DNA of 64,000 nt from Sunxiuqinia rutila (lineage in GTDB: Bacteria; Bacteroidota; Bacteroidia; Bacteroidales; Prolixibacteraceae), in the NCBI RefSeq assembly GCF_050589705.1, contig NZ_JBNGOT010000015.1, positions 1-64,000 of the forward strand. The letters are read 5' to 3'. The position numbers and the translations under genes are program-made. Below, in pieces: positions 55,620 to 64,000 of the stretch; the stretch's first letter is position 1; each line of letters starts with the position of its first letter. Under the pieces are notes generated by a model, which saw only the letters and a list, made by a program, of their open reading frames with translations, ran no database searches and was not told where the DNA came from.

Positions 55620-57464
55620 TTATTGAATAGCAATTTCATCGACAAACAGCCAGGCTTTTCCACCTTTTCCGGAATGCCACTCTGGAACTTTCCCGTAACT
55701 TTTAACTGTCACTTTCAAAAAGCGAGCGTTGATATCCTCTTGCTGAAGTGTAATTCTCCGGATGGACTTTTGGCCTGCACTTTTCAGAGGCTCTACCATT
55801 TTCCGCACCGGCTTACTGTACTGTTTTCCATCAGCTGACCAGGCCACTTCAATGTATTCCGGGAAGAAAATCCATGATTCTGCATCCTGAATGGAACCAA
55901 CTGAGATTTCATTGATGACTTCTGTTTTGCCCATATCAATTGTTGCAACAAGGTCATTTCCTTCGAAGCCCAACCAAAAGCCATCGCTAAAAAATCGGAT
56001 TCCGGTTTCGCCATCAACCAGCGATGCTGCACCATTGGCTTTATACTTCGCATGAGGAGCCGACTCAATTGTTACCTTCTTACCATTCGCTTTGTGCTTT
56101 ATCTGCAAGCGCTTGGTTGGAATGTCTTCCGGACTGGCATACTCCCAATTCAAATAGTCACTCTTTAATTCTTCTACTTTCTCTGGATACTGAGTTGCCA
56201 GGTTGGTCATCTCCGTAGAATCCATTTTCAGGTTCACCAGGAACAACAAATCTTTGTCAAAGTCCAACTTTGTTTCATTCGATGGATCCTGTGGGTAACC
56301 GATCAATTTCCAATCGCCTTTCCGGACGGCCCAACCGGGGCCACTCTTCCAAAAGAAAAGCTGATGAGGTGATTCTTTCTTCTTTTCAATCACCCGTGAA
56401 AGGCTGTGTCCTTCAACGCCTTCAGGCAGCTCTTTAATTCCACAATATTCAGCAATGGTTGGCAACCAGTCAATGTTGAAAGCCATTTGATGGCGCTCTT
56501 CGTTTTGAGGAAGGTGACCAGGCCAACTGATAATAGCCGGAACACGGATTCCTCCTTCAAATAAGGAAAATTTACAGCCACGGAATGGGCCTGCACTACC
56601 TCCACCTCCAAAGGTTCTCACCTCGGTCGAGTGTCCATGATCGGACTGGAAGATGATGATGGTGTTGTCCCGCATTTTCAACTCTTCAAGCTTGTTTACC
56701 AACTGTCCGATATGGTCATCAACCGTTGAAACAAAAGCGGCATAATCTCTCCGAGGCATATCCAAATCTTTATAATGCTCCCGCCACTTTGCCTTGGGCT
56801 GCAACGGATAATGCGGCATGTTGATCGCATAATACATAAAGAATGGCTCATCCTGATGATTTTCAATATAATCCTTGGCTTTCTGTTCCATCAGATCGCC
56901 AAAATATTCTCCTTCACGGTAAACTTCCTTGCCGTTTTCCCAAAGGTCATGACGGTTTGGGCCATTCCAGTAGAAGAAGTGCGAATAGTTATCGATACAT
57001 CCGCCCATGTGTCCAAATGAATAGTCGAAACCTTGTCCCAAAGGCATGGTTTCCGGCGTATAGCCAACGTGCCATTTACCAATGTGGGCTGTCGCGTAGC
57101 CAGCTTGTTTCATGACTTCGGCAATGGTAACCCGGTCAGTTGGCATACCCGAACTCCCTTCTTGCGAAGAAGCATTGCCCGGCAAGCCAGCAGCATGCGG
57201 ATTCATTCCCGTGAGCATGGATGCTCTTGAAGGCGAACAAACAGGTGCCGCCACATAAAACTGTGTAAATTTAATACCGGTTTTCGCCAACTTATCCATG
57301 TTAGGAGTCGTCAAATCTTTGGCTCCATAACAGTTGACATCGACACTTCCCTGATCATCAGTTAAAATAACGATGACATTGGGCTTCTTTTTATTAGCAG
57401 GAGCAGCTACCGCTGCTACACCCGTACAAAGCAATAATCCTGCTGATAATACTGAATGGTTCAT
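55620..57464 (-). CDS. Secreted sulfatase (S1 family) 2 with discoidin-like domain
   Basis: A 614-aa secreted sulfatase. Active-site signature VCSPSRASMLTG gives formylglycine precursor Cys-76. Metal-site ILTDDQGSVDVN lies near residue 35, and IIFQSDHGHSTEVRTFGG is mid-protein. The last ~140 residues (from about 470) look like an F5/8-type (CBM32-like) carbohydrate-binding domain ending in VDEIAIQ. ATG 57464 starts the signal peptide (NHSVLSAGLLLCTG). An in-frame start at 57533 would add a charged leader. Second glycan locus. Confidence 0.92.
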   Translation of the reverse strand: MNHSVLSAGLLLCTGVAAVAAPANKKKPNVIVILTDDQGSVDVNCYGAKDLTTPNMDKLAKTGIKFTQFYVAAPVCSPSRASMLTGMNPHAAGLPGNASSQEGSSGMPTDRVTIAEVMKQAGYATAHIGKWHVGYTPETMPLGQGFDYSFGHMGGCIDNYSHFFYWNGPNRHDLWENGKEVYREGEYFGDLMEQKAKDYIENHQDEPFFMYYAINMPHYPLQPKAKWREHYKDLDMPRRDYAAFVSTVDDHIGQLVNKLEELKMRDNTIIIFQSDHGHSTEVRTFGGGGSAGPFRGCKFSLFEGGIRVPAIISWPGHLPQNEERHQMAFNIDWLPTIAEYCGIKELPEGVEGHSLSRVIEKKKESPHQLFFWKSGPGWAVRKGDWKLIGYPQDPSNETKLDFDKDLLFLVNLKMDSTEMTNLATQYPEKVEELKSDYLNWEYASPEDIPTKRLQIKHKANGKKVTIESAPHAKYKANGAASLVDGETGIRFFSDGFWLGFEGNDLVATIDMGKTEVINEISVGSIQDAESWIFFPEYIEVAWSADGKQYSKPVRKMVEPLKSAGQKSIRRITLQQEDINARFLKVTVKSYGKVPEWHSGKGGKAWLFVDEIAIQ

Positions 57465-57648
57465 GTTTTTGTTGTATTTATTAGCGTTTGTAGCAATCGA
57501 CCTCACAGCATTCTTCAAATCCTTTCCAGTCAATTCCCATTCAAATTCATTTTATAGTAGCTTGTTCTGATTTCAGGCTGTCAGACATTTGCAGTAATCT
57601 ATTTAACTTTAAGGATTTAGCAAAATGCCTCACAGATGAACAATGAAA

Positions 57649-59211
57649 CTAATCTCCCAACTGCTTTATTTTAAACTTATCAAGCTCAGCTGTTTCATGT
57701 TCCTGCACAAAAATACGTTCAATTTGCTGAACGATTTCCGGATGTTGGTCAGCAACATCATTCAACTCCTGAATATCTTCTTCCAAATTGTACAAGTGGA
57801 CCTGCATGCTATCCTTAAAAATATTCCGACGGATGCCTTTCCACTTGCCCATCCGAACAGCTTGTTGACCGCCCGATGCGGGAAACTCCCAATACAGAAA
57901 ATCGTGCTTTGCCTGATCGGTTTTACCCATTACTTCTGGTAAAAAGCTGATTCCATCAACAGGATCTTTGAGCTCAGCACCGGTTAGTTCGCTGAAAGTT
58001 GGCAAAACATCATAAAAAGCCGAAATATGATCGGTTTCAGAACCAGCCTCAATTTTCCCCGGCCACTGAATAATCATCGGCACACGCAATCCTCCTTCGG
58101 TGGTAAAAGCCTTTCCCCACCCTCGTTCGCTTTTGAAAGGGCCGCCGCTATCAAACCAAGGCGAATCGGTTCCTCCATTAAAGGTTGGTCCATTGTCGCT
58201 GGTAAATACAATCACTGTATTTTCATAAATTCCTTCTTCTTTTAGGGTAGCCACCAATTCGCCAACCTGCTCATCCAAATAAGAAACCATAGCGGCATAG
58301 GCAGCTTTGGGATTTCGGTGCGGGAAATAGCCTTGATTTCCGGTATAAGGCTCTTCGTCTCCAAACTTTTTCACATAGTAGTCAACCCAACGCTTAGGCG
58401 CCTGCAAAGGCACGTGCGGAATTGGGCTTGCATAATATAAAAAGAAAGGCTTTTCCTTATTTTCCTTAACAAAACGAATGGCTTCTTTTTGCATCAAATC
58501 AGCCGAATAATCGGTTAACCAGAAATCTTCGTAGGATGCCGGATCGTATTTATTAACGTCTTTTGCCAATTTCTTGTGCGGTGCAACCATGCGGTTGTCC
58601 AGCGGCTCTTTAATTGTATCGCGCCACAAATGCAGGGGGAAATAGGTATGGGCCTGACGTTGGCAATTGTAGCCATAGAAAAAGTCGAACCCTTGTTTAT
58701 TGGCAACTCCCTCAGTAAACGGAGCCCCCAGTCCCCACTTTCCGATAACTGCCGTTTTGTAACCAACCTGCTGCAATACGGTTCCCAGCGTTTGGGTTCC
58801 TGCCTTTAACGGACGTTGGCCTTCCAGCCGTGGATCTTTGGCCATCGCCTCAAAATCCCAGGTTGGCCCACGGTCGGCCCACTCATCATTGCCTCGAATT
58901 TGAGCATGCCCAGTGTGCAAACCCGTCAGTAAAACGCAGCGTGAAGGAGCACACACTGGCGCTCCAGAATAATGCTGGGTAAAGCGCATTCCCCGTTTGG
59001 CCAGGGCATCAATATTGGGCGTTTCTATTTTTGTTTGCCCATAACAGCCTAAATCACCATAGCCCAAATCATCCGCCAAGATATAAATGATGTTGGGCGT
59101 TTGTGATGAGCTAGTTTCGGATTGACTTCCTGGCGTGCAGGAGGGTGCAAGCATCAAACTTGCCATAGAAGCTGAAACCAGCCCCGGAATCTTTTTTCTT
59201 AGTGTATTCAT
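57649..59211 (-). CDS. Secreted sulfatase (S1 family) 3
   Basis: A 520-aa lipoprotein sulfatase (LMLAPSCTPG, Cys about residue 25). Active-site signature VCAPSRCVLLTGLHTG gives Cys-87. Metal-site ILADDLGYGDLGCYG is near residue 44, and VFTSDNGPTFNGG is mid-protein. The opening GNDEWADRGPTWDFEA is typical of the arylsulfatase A-like exo-sulfatases of Bacteroidota. It lies 184 bp upstream of sulfatase 2 in the same direction. Three sulfatases in the window point to sulfated glycans. Confidence 0.93.
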   Translation of the reverse strand: MNTLRKKIPGLVSASMASLMLAPSCTPGSQSETSSSQTPNIIYILADDLGYGDLGCYGQTKIETPNIDALAKRGMRFTQHYSGAPVCAPSRCVLLTGLHTGHAQIRGNDEWADRGPTWDFEAMAKDPRLEGQRPLKAGTQTLGTVLQQVGYKTAVIGKWGLGAPFTEGVANKQGFDFFYGYNCQRQAHTYFPLHLWRDTIKEPLDNRMVAPHKKLAKDVNKYDPASYEDFWLTDYSADLMQKEAIRFVKENKEKPFFLYYASPIPHVPLQAPKRWVDYYVKKFGDEEPYTGNQGYFPHRNPKAAYAAMVSYLDEQVGELVATLKEEGIYENTVIVFTSDNGPTFNGGTDSPWFDSGGPFKSERGWGKAFTTEGGLRVPMIIQWPGKIEAGSETDHISAFYDVLPTFSELTGAELKDPVDGISFLPEVMGKTDQAKHDFLYWEFPASGGQQAVRMGKWKGIRRNIFKDSMQVHLYNLEEDIQELNDVADQHPEIVQQIERIFVQEHETAELDKFKIKQLGD

Positions 59212-59638
59212 GAGTAGCGTTTTATCAGGTTGCTGTCCCTGGAAGAGAATTGTTTAGTCAATGACTCTCTTTCCGACAGCATAATTTCAAAGGCTTAAAG
59301 CTATAAAAAAACAGTTTCACTCTGGGTAATGAACTTCAATAGATCATTAGATTTTCAGATTCAGACTGCCAGACACTTGCAAAACATTAAGTTCAAAAAA
59401 AACCAACCCGAACAGCCAAAAGATGAGGAATGATCCCCTCCCCATATCACAAAACAATTACAAATTAGTCCTGAAATTTTTGTTGTTGGTTCTATCGAGA
59501 TGTGGTCTTATCAAACAACCAGAAAAAGGTGCTTTACTGAACCAAAGACCTAATTCGCTCAAAATAAAAAGCTCCAGTGCAAGTGAATTACACTGGAGCT
59601 TTCCATATTTAATTAGCCCAAAACCTATTTTTTCTATA
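59212..59638. other. Gene-free stretch between sulfatase 3 and the large lipoprotein
   Basis: About 430 bp without a plausible gene. The right end holds the terminator of the lipoprotein at 59639. The left end is AT-rich and should carry the sulfatase 3 promoter, but no clear consensus was seen. Confidence 0.5.
59568..59602 (-). terminator. Terminator of the large lipoprotein gene
   Basis: A perfect 12-bp stem, AAAGCTCCAGTG (59568-59579) and CACTGGAGCTTT (59591-59602), with a T-rich run on the minus strand. It lies 37 bp after the stop at 59639. Confidence 0.88.
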
Positions 59639-61768
59639 CTAATTCATCATTCTACTTACGACCTCATCCATGTGTTCATTAATTGACGAATGACCGGTCG
59701 CCTGCCAAAAACTACTTTCATTTTGAACAGACACTTGAGTAGCCACAATCCAGCTCTGAATCCAGCCAGTTAAAGTTGACCAAGCTCCCCAACCATGATC
59801 GGCATTTGATGCCCAATAGTCCCACCGATTATAATCAAAAGCCCTAAACCAAGCACCATCCACATCTTTATGCTTCTCACTCTGAACTTGAATTCGGATT
59901 AGAAAATCAGCCATTTTATCAACGGCTTCCTTGTACTTAGGATCTCCCGTGGCTTCAGCAGCCTCATTAAGTCCGAAAAAAGCAAAATTCACCGTATAAA
60001 GCATGTCTGCCACCGGATCGCCATTTTCGAAGATCAATGGAGCTTCGGTTGTGCCATAAGCTTTATTCGAATTGGTTCGTCCAAACTGCCCCGGCCCTGC
60101 GCCTAGCTCTTCTCGAATTGCACCACAGGCAACCTGATTATCCAGAACCTCACCCACGATTTGATCGAGCCATGCTCGGTGTTTTGGAGTGTCTTCAACT
60201 CGAACCAGCCAAGCCAAAGGCAAGATCATACGTGCTCTTTCCTGTTGAATTCCGTTGGTCCAATTCCACCGATCAGGATAAGCTTCCATGGTTATCTGAA
60301 TAGCTGTTTTCGTCTTCTTCAAAAGCGGCTCATAATTCGTTTTATCATACAACCACAAGTAACAGGCCCAAAGCCACGATTCAAAGTGAGGATGAGGATT
60401 TACCAGCTCTCTATTCTGTAGTTTTTCTATGCCAGCCTCTAAGATCGGCTTTTCCTCCAAGCGCCCGCTTCTGAATCCTAACTTCCCGGTTGTTCGGAAA
60501 TTAGCCAGTATCGTTTCAGCAATCTTTTCATCCCACTTATCACTACCCAAATAAGCTGAAGCACCAATTGCTCCCAATAAAAAGCGCGCATTATCATCTC
60601 CATAAAAAACCCATGGGTGTGTATGTGACCATCCTAACAATCCATACACATCACTTTCTTTATCGCTTTTTAATCCGGCGGAAAAAACAGAATTAAAGTA
60701 AACCATATCCAGTAGCTTCGTTGCGACATCATTATAAGCCGGTTTTTTCAATAAATTGCCTGCGGCAGCCATTGCGTAAGCAACTTCACCCTGCACATCA
60801 GCCCGAAGCCAATACCGATAAAGCTGGTCGCCGTCGTGATAAATCGTTGATGCATGTCCTTCCAGTATTCCCAAAGAACCATCCCCACTGGGTAACGCTT
60901 GATCTAAAGGGGGCCCCCAAGGTTCCGTGCCATCTCCCTGATACTTTTGCCACCACGATTCAGCCCAATCCGAATGAATAAAAAAGCGTCCGTTATAAAA
61001 CCATTCCACTCCTTTTTTCACAGCTTCAGTAGATGCATTTTCAGGAAGTGGTTCTTCTTTGGAGAACATTGGAGATACCTCTGATTTAAGCTCAGGAACT
61101 TTTAACTCTTTATCAGAACTAACCCAAGTCAAAATATATTTCCAAACTGCTTGCCAGGAATCATTTGGACCATACCTTCCTGTTCGGTAATTGCTCAACT
61201 TTGTTGTTGCAATTAAAGCATTCTCTTTATGAAAAAGCAGGGGATAATCATCCGTTTCCTCCAACCCATAAGCGGCATGGTCAAATCCTGCAACTTTTGC
61301 TAAAACAATTAAGGGTTCTTTTTCCTTCGTTTCCAGAAAATGACAATCATTTAACCCAATGATATCCATTCGCTTCAGGGTTGCCCCAAAAACATCGGCA
61401 GTTATAACTCCCCTTTCGTAATTGGTTTGGAGGACATTCTTCCCTAATTCTATTCCCGGAAAATCCTCGGGGTACTCGATGTATAATTTAAGATTCTTTT
61501 CTTTAATCGCCTGGTACAATTCATCCGAAACGCCTTGTTCTTTTTGTGGATAACTATCCGATACCTTAATAATTCCGATTCCCTCTGTTGACTTTTTCAC
61601 AGCATCCTCCAGCGTAGGAGATAGCCTAACCTCCAAATCTACCTGGCCAAGCAAATCATATAGATCATTCTCTGTACTTCCAACATAGTACACCACATTT
61701 TTACTGGAACATCCTACCAGCATGCTATACATCAAGATAAGGAATACACTTACACTCTTTATTTTCAT
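59639..61768 (-). CDS. Large lipoprotein with probable (alpha/alpha)6 barrel
   Basis: A 709-aa lipoprotein (SMLVGCSSK, Cys about residue 20). The N-terminal ~220 residues have a class I glutamine-amidotransferase-like (ThuA-type) appearance ending in TTKLSNYRTGRYGPNDSW. The C-terminal ~480 are a helical toroid: YWLRADVQGEVAYAMAAAG, GLLGWSHTHPWVFYGDDNARF, NPHPHFESWLWACYLWLY and SNADHGWGAWSTLTGWIQSW. Acidic, His and Trp residues in these loops suggest a glycan hydrolase or lyase, but I do not recognise the family. It follows SusD and precedes the sulfatases. Confidence 0.8.
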   Translation of the reverse strand: MKIKSVSVFLILMYSMLVGCSSKNVVYYVGSTENDLYDLLGQVDLEVRLSPTLEDAVKKSTEGIGIIKVSDSYPQKEQGVSDELYQAIKEKNLKLYIEYPEDFPGIELGKNVLQTNYERGVITADVFGATLKRMDIIGLNDCHFLETKEKEPLIVLAKVAGFDHAAYGLEETDDYPLLFHKENALIATTKLSNYRTGRYGPNDSWQAVWKYILTWVSSDKELKVPELKSEVSPMFSKEEPLPENASTEAVKKGVEWFYNGRFFIHSDWAESWWQKYQGDGTEPWGPPLDQALPSGDGSLGILEGHASTIYHDGDQLYRYWLRADVQGEVAYAMAAAGNLLKKPAYNDVATKLLDMVYFNSVFSAGLKSDKESDVYGLLGWSHTHPWVFYGDDNARFLLGAIGASAYLGSDKWDEKIAETILANFRTTGKLGFRSGRLEEKPILEAGIEKLQNRELVNPHPHFESWLWACYLWLYDKTNYEPLLKKTKTAIQITMEAYPDRWNWTNGIQQERARMILPLAWLVRVEDTPKHRAWLDQIVGEVLDNQVACGAIREELGAGPGQFGRTNSNKAYGTTEAPLIFENGDPVADMLYTVNFAFFGLNEAAEATGDPKYKEAVDKMADFLIRIQVQSEKHKDVDGAWFRAFDYNRWDYWASNADHGWGAWSTLTGWIQSWIVATQVSVQNESSFWQATGHSSINEHMDEVVSRMMN

Positions 61769-61904
61769 TCGTTAAATACTTTTATTGACACCTCTACTTT
61801 TTACTAAACTTTGATAGGAAACGCTCAAGTTTGAAAAAAGAATAAGGTTATCCCAAAGCAAAATCTCAGCTTGAAAATGCTTATGAGACAACCTTTATTT
61901 CCTC

Positions 61905-63635
61905 TTAATACCCAGGATTCTGTTCCAAATTAGGGTTAAGTGTTAATTGATTAGACGGAAGGGGTTTTAGGTAATTCTTATTAGGATTAAATTGCCAACC
62001 ATCTTTGGCAGGGCTATTTTCATAGGGAGCAATATACCCATTCTTCGAAAATAGAGCTTCGGGAACTAAGACCGGGCGAAACTCATCTTTTATATCTGCA
62101 TATTGTTGAATTTTAGCGCCCAACATTGGACGTTGAATAATATCCGCTGCAGCCCAACGCATCAAATCATCAAAGCGATAACCTTCACAGGCCAACTCAA
62201 CTCGTCTTTCTCTTCTGATCTCATTCATTAATTGAGACAGTTGTGGAAACGTTTTTGAAACACCTTCGTCAAATCCAGGATCAACCGTTAAATGAGGCAT
62301 GTCTACTCGATCTCTCAGCAAGTTAACCGATTCATCCAACACAGACTGAGTACATTCGTTTAGCTCTGCCTTTGCCTCTGCATAGTTCAACAGGACTTCG
62401 GCATACCTGAAGATAATACTCCCGGTAATATCCTGATTACTGGTTCTGTCTGCAGTCGGGTTGTTTCCCTTTGCTAACTGATAGCCTGTTGTGTTTCGGA
62501 GTCTGGCCTCCAAGGTAAGATCCGGAACCGAAAAAAAGCTTGTATCTGTTCCTGAGATATTCCGAACATCTCCCCGAACAAATATGGTCTGAGCTAATCT
62601 GGGGTCTCGATTGCTTAATTCCTCATCGATTAAATCATCTCCTAAATACAGGTCACTAACGGCAATCGGCTTTCCATCTGTACACAAATAAGAATTAACC
62701 AATGATTTTGAAATTCCTGTGTTCTTATCTGATACTCCGAAAAACGCACTTGCTAAGTGGTAAAGGTTAAGACTCAAATCCCATTTTTTCCATAACATGA
62801 TTTCCTGGCTGTTCGAATAATCCTCCTGATTAAACAATCCCCAATAATGCTCGCTAGGACTTGTTCCCGCCTTATCAATGGCAAAATGCCCAGAAGTGAT
62901 CACTTGGTTTGCTGCCTCTGCTGCTTTTCTGAAATATTTATCCCAATCGGCATTGTCAACGCCAAAGTCTGTTCCATTATGATACTTTTCCCAAGTTCCT
63001 TCATAAAGCGCAACCCGACTCTGAAATAAAAGTGCAATTTCTCGATAAATGCGCCCCTCTGTTTCCTGTCCTTTTTCGGGCAACAGCGCAATTGCTTGAT
63101 CTAAATCAACCAAAATAGAATCGACAACAGCGTTTCTCGGAGTTCTTGGAGCATAGAGCTCTTCAGATTCAGTGGTAAGCGTTTTACTGTACCAAGGAAC
63201 ATCGCCAAAAGTTTTTACCAAATCAAAATAAAACCAAGCTCGCCAAAAGTACATTTCTCCGATATAAGCACTTACAGTTGAAAGCTCTTCCTCGGTTTTG
63301 TGATAGTTCTCCAAAAAGAAGTTTGCACTCCGAACTTTACTGAAGTCCCAACCACCGCCACTTCCAGGAACCTGAATTGTTCCAGCAAGCTGTGCATTGT
63401 AATTATAATCTCCTGAAACCATATTGTCGGAGGAGTTATCCATCTCAAAAATCCCCAACCAATAGCCTTCATGTGTCGGAAAATTGCCATAAAACTTATT
63501 GGCATAAAGTTCCATTTCTTTCTTCGAGAATGTAATTTCTTTGTCGGTAATTGTATCTAATGGCGGCTTGTCTAACACATCCTCACACGACCATAAAATC
63601 ATCAACGACAACAGTATTATTATATAATTTTTCAT
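61905..63635 (-). CDS. SusD/RagB-family outer-membrane lipoprotein, second locus
   Basis: A 576-aa lipoprotein (MILWSCEDVLDKPPLDT, Cys about residue 17) with SusD TPR-like helices: IGEMYFWRAWFYFDLVKTFGDVPWY (about 125-149), ILVDLDQAIALLPEKG and a C-terminal RRERRVELACEGYRFDDLMRW. It pairs with the truncated SusC 16 bp upstream and recruits the target glycan at the cell surface. Confidence 0.95.
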   Translation of the reverse strand: MKNYIIILLSLMILWSCEDVLDKPPLDTITDKEITFSKKEMELYANKFYGNFPTHEGYWLGIFEMDNSSDNMVSGDYNYNAQLAGTIQVPGSGGGWDFSKVRSANFFLENYHKTEEELSTVSAYIGEMYFWRAWFYFDLVKTFGDVPWYSKTLTTESEELYAPRTPRNAVVDSILVDLDQAIALLPEKGQETEGRIYREIALLFQSRVALYEGTWEKYHNGTDFGVDNADWDKYFRKAAEAANQVITSGHFAIDKAGTSPSEHYWGLFNQEDYSNSQEIMLWKKWDLSLNLYHLASAFFGVSDKNTGISKSLVNSYLCTDGKPIAVSDLYLGDDLIDEELSNRDPRLAQTIFVRGDVRNISGTDTSFFSVPDLTLEARLRNTTGYQLAKGNNPTADRTSNQDITGSIIFRYAEVLLNYAEAKAELNECTQSVLDESVNLLRDRVDMPHLTVDPGFDEGVSKTFPQLSQLMNEIRRERRVELACEGYRFDDLMRWAAADIIQRPMLGAKIQQYADIKDEFRPVLVPEALFSKNGYIAPYENSPAKDGWQFNPNKNYLKPLPSNQLTLNPNLEQNPGY

Positions 63636-63650
63636 GGTATTTTGCTCTTA

Positions 63651-64000
63651 TTAAAAGTTAACATTTACACCTAAAGCATACGTTTTGGTTATTGGATACA
63701 CTTTACCAGCTCCCCACCATCCGTGAGTTAATTCGGGATCATACATTTCGGGTAAAGAAGATATGGTAAAGAGGTTTTCGCCAGTTACAAAAACTCGAAT
63801 TTTGCTAATAAAACCGATATCATTCATAATACTGCGAGGTAAAGTATACCCCAGCTGAATATTCTTAAGTCTCAAATACGCCCCATTCTGTAAATACTTC
63901 GTCTGCGGATACTGGTTTTTATGGATCTCCCGACTGTTGTATGGCTTCGGATAGTAGGCATCGGTATTATCAGGTGTCCAGAAATCAAGCTGAGGCTCGT
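63651..64000 (-). CDS. SusC/RagA-family transporter, C-terminal part only
   Basis: The frame is open from the window edge (64000) to a stop at 63651, about 115 residues. It contains FWTPDNTDAYYPKPYN, LRLKNIQLGYTLP, VFVTGENLFTISSLPEMYDPE and the terminal barrel strand TKTYALGVNVNF, all characteristic of the end of SusC proteins. The rest lies outside the window. It heads the second glycan locus with SusD directly downstream. Confidence 0.92.
   Translation of the reverse strand, partial: EPQLDFWTPDNTDAYYPKPYNSREIHKNQYPQTKYLQNGAYLRLKNIQLGYTLPRSIMNDIGFISKIRVFVTGENLFTISSLPEMYDPELTHGWWGAGKVYPITKTYALGVNVNF

Overview
The window reads as a Bacteroidota chromosome, probably a marine or sediment member of the Bacteroidia. 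Evidence is SusC/SusD pairs, FecR/ECF sigma control, many lipoprotein signal peptides, several sulfatases, and TAnnTTTG-type -7 promoter boxes. A rank finer than phylum would be a guess. No rRNA, tRNA, CRISPR array, transposase or integrase was found.

Layout. 1-1110: two 21-bp tandem repeat arrays ahead of a helical protein of unknown function. 1.3-5.5 kb (minus): a redox/carbonyl-stress operon (flavin monooxygenase, nitroreductase, small membrane protein, HchA/DJ-1 protein) behind an AraC regulator. 5.7-9.3 kb (plus): a metal (probably copper) cluster of HYC_CC_PP protein, HMA-domain protein, TonB-dependent receptor and a Cys-rich CWC protein. 10.5-17.8 kb (plus): a large arsenic island in two modules. 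Module 1 is arsR1, a thioredoxin-like protein, ArsF-like, ArsG-like, an ArsP-like permease and a P5C-reductase-like protein, with three copies of one palindromic operator. Module 2 is arsR2, arsC, arsM, acr3 and a methyltransferase, under a nested palindrome. A frameshifted LUD-domain gene follows, pointing the opposite way.

17.8-26.3 kb is an AT-richer accessory stretch of unrelated small genes: a helical-bundle lipoprotein, a Crp/Fnr regulator, an Amj-type lipid II flippase, an orphan protein, a cyclase, a VanZ-like membrane protein and a DUF4062 protein. Fold-back elements and a dispersed repeat family separate them, so it looks like a cassette-type gene region. At 26.3-27.6 kb a 42-bp-period array of CGCAG-NN-CTGCG palindromes precedes a DUF6261-like gene. 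A (CCAT)19 microsatellite follows.

28.0-49.0 kb (minus) is a polysaccharide utilisation locus. Read in transcription order it holds a sulfatase, ECF sigma, FecR, SusC, SusD, an L-domain surface lipoprotein, two paralogous unknown lipoproteins, GH92 alpha-mannosidase, GH2 (exo-glucosaminidase/endo-beta-mannosidase type), a polytopic membrane protein and an esterase. The mix suggests a mannose- and glucosamine-containing glycan such as an N-glycan. 49.3-55.3 kb (minus) is glycerol catabolism (two glycerol kinases, GlpD, GlpF) next to a PadR regulator. 55.6-64.0 kb (minus) is a second glycan locus: two sulfatases, a large (alpha/alpha)6-type lipoprotein, SusD and the 3' end of a SusC that runs off the window.

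The most unusual signal is the pairing of helically phased (21 or 42 bp) palindrome arrays with small helical proteins at two separate places.
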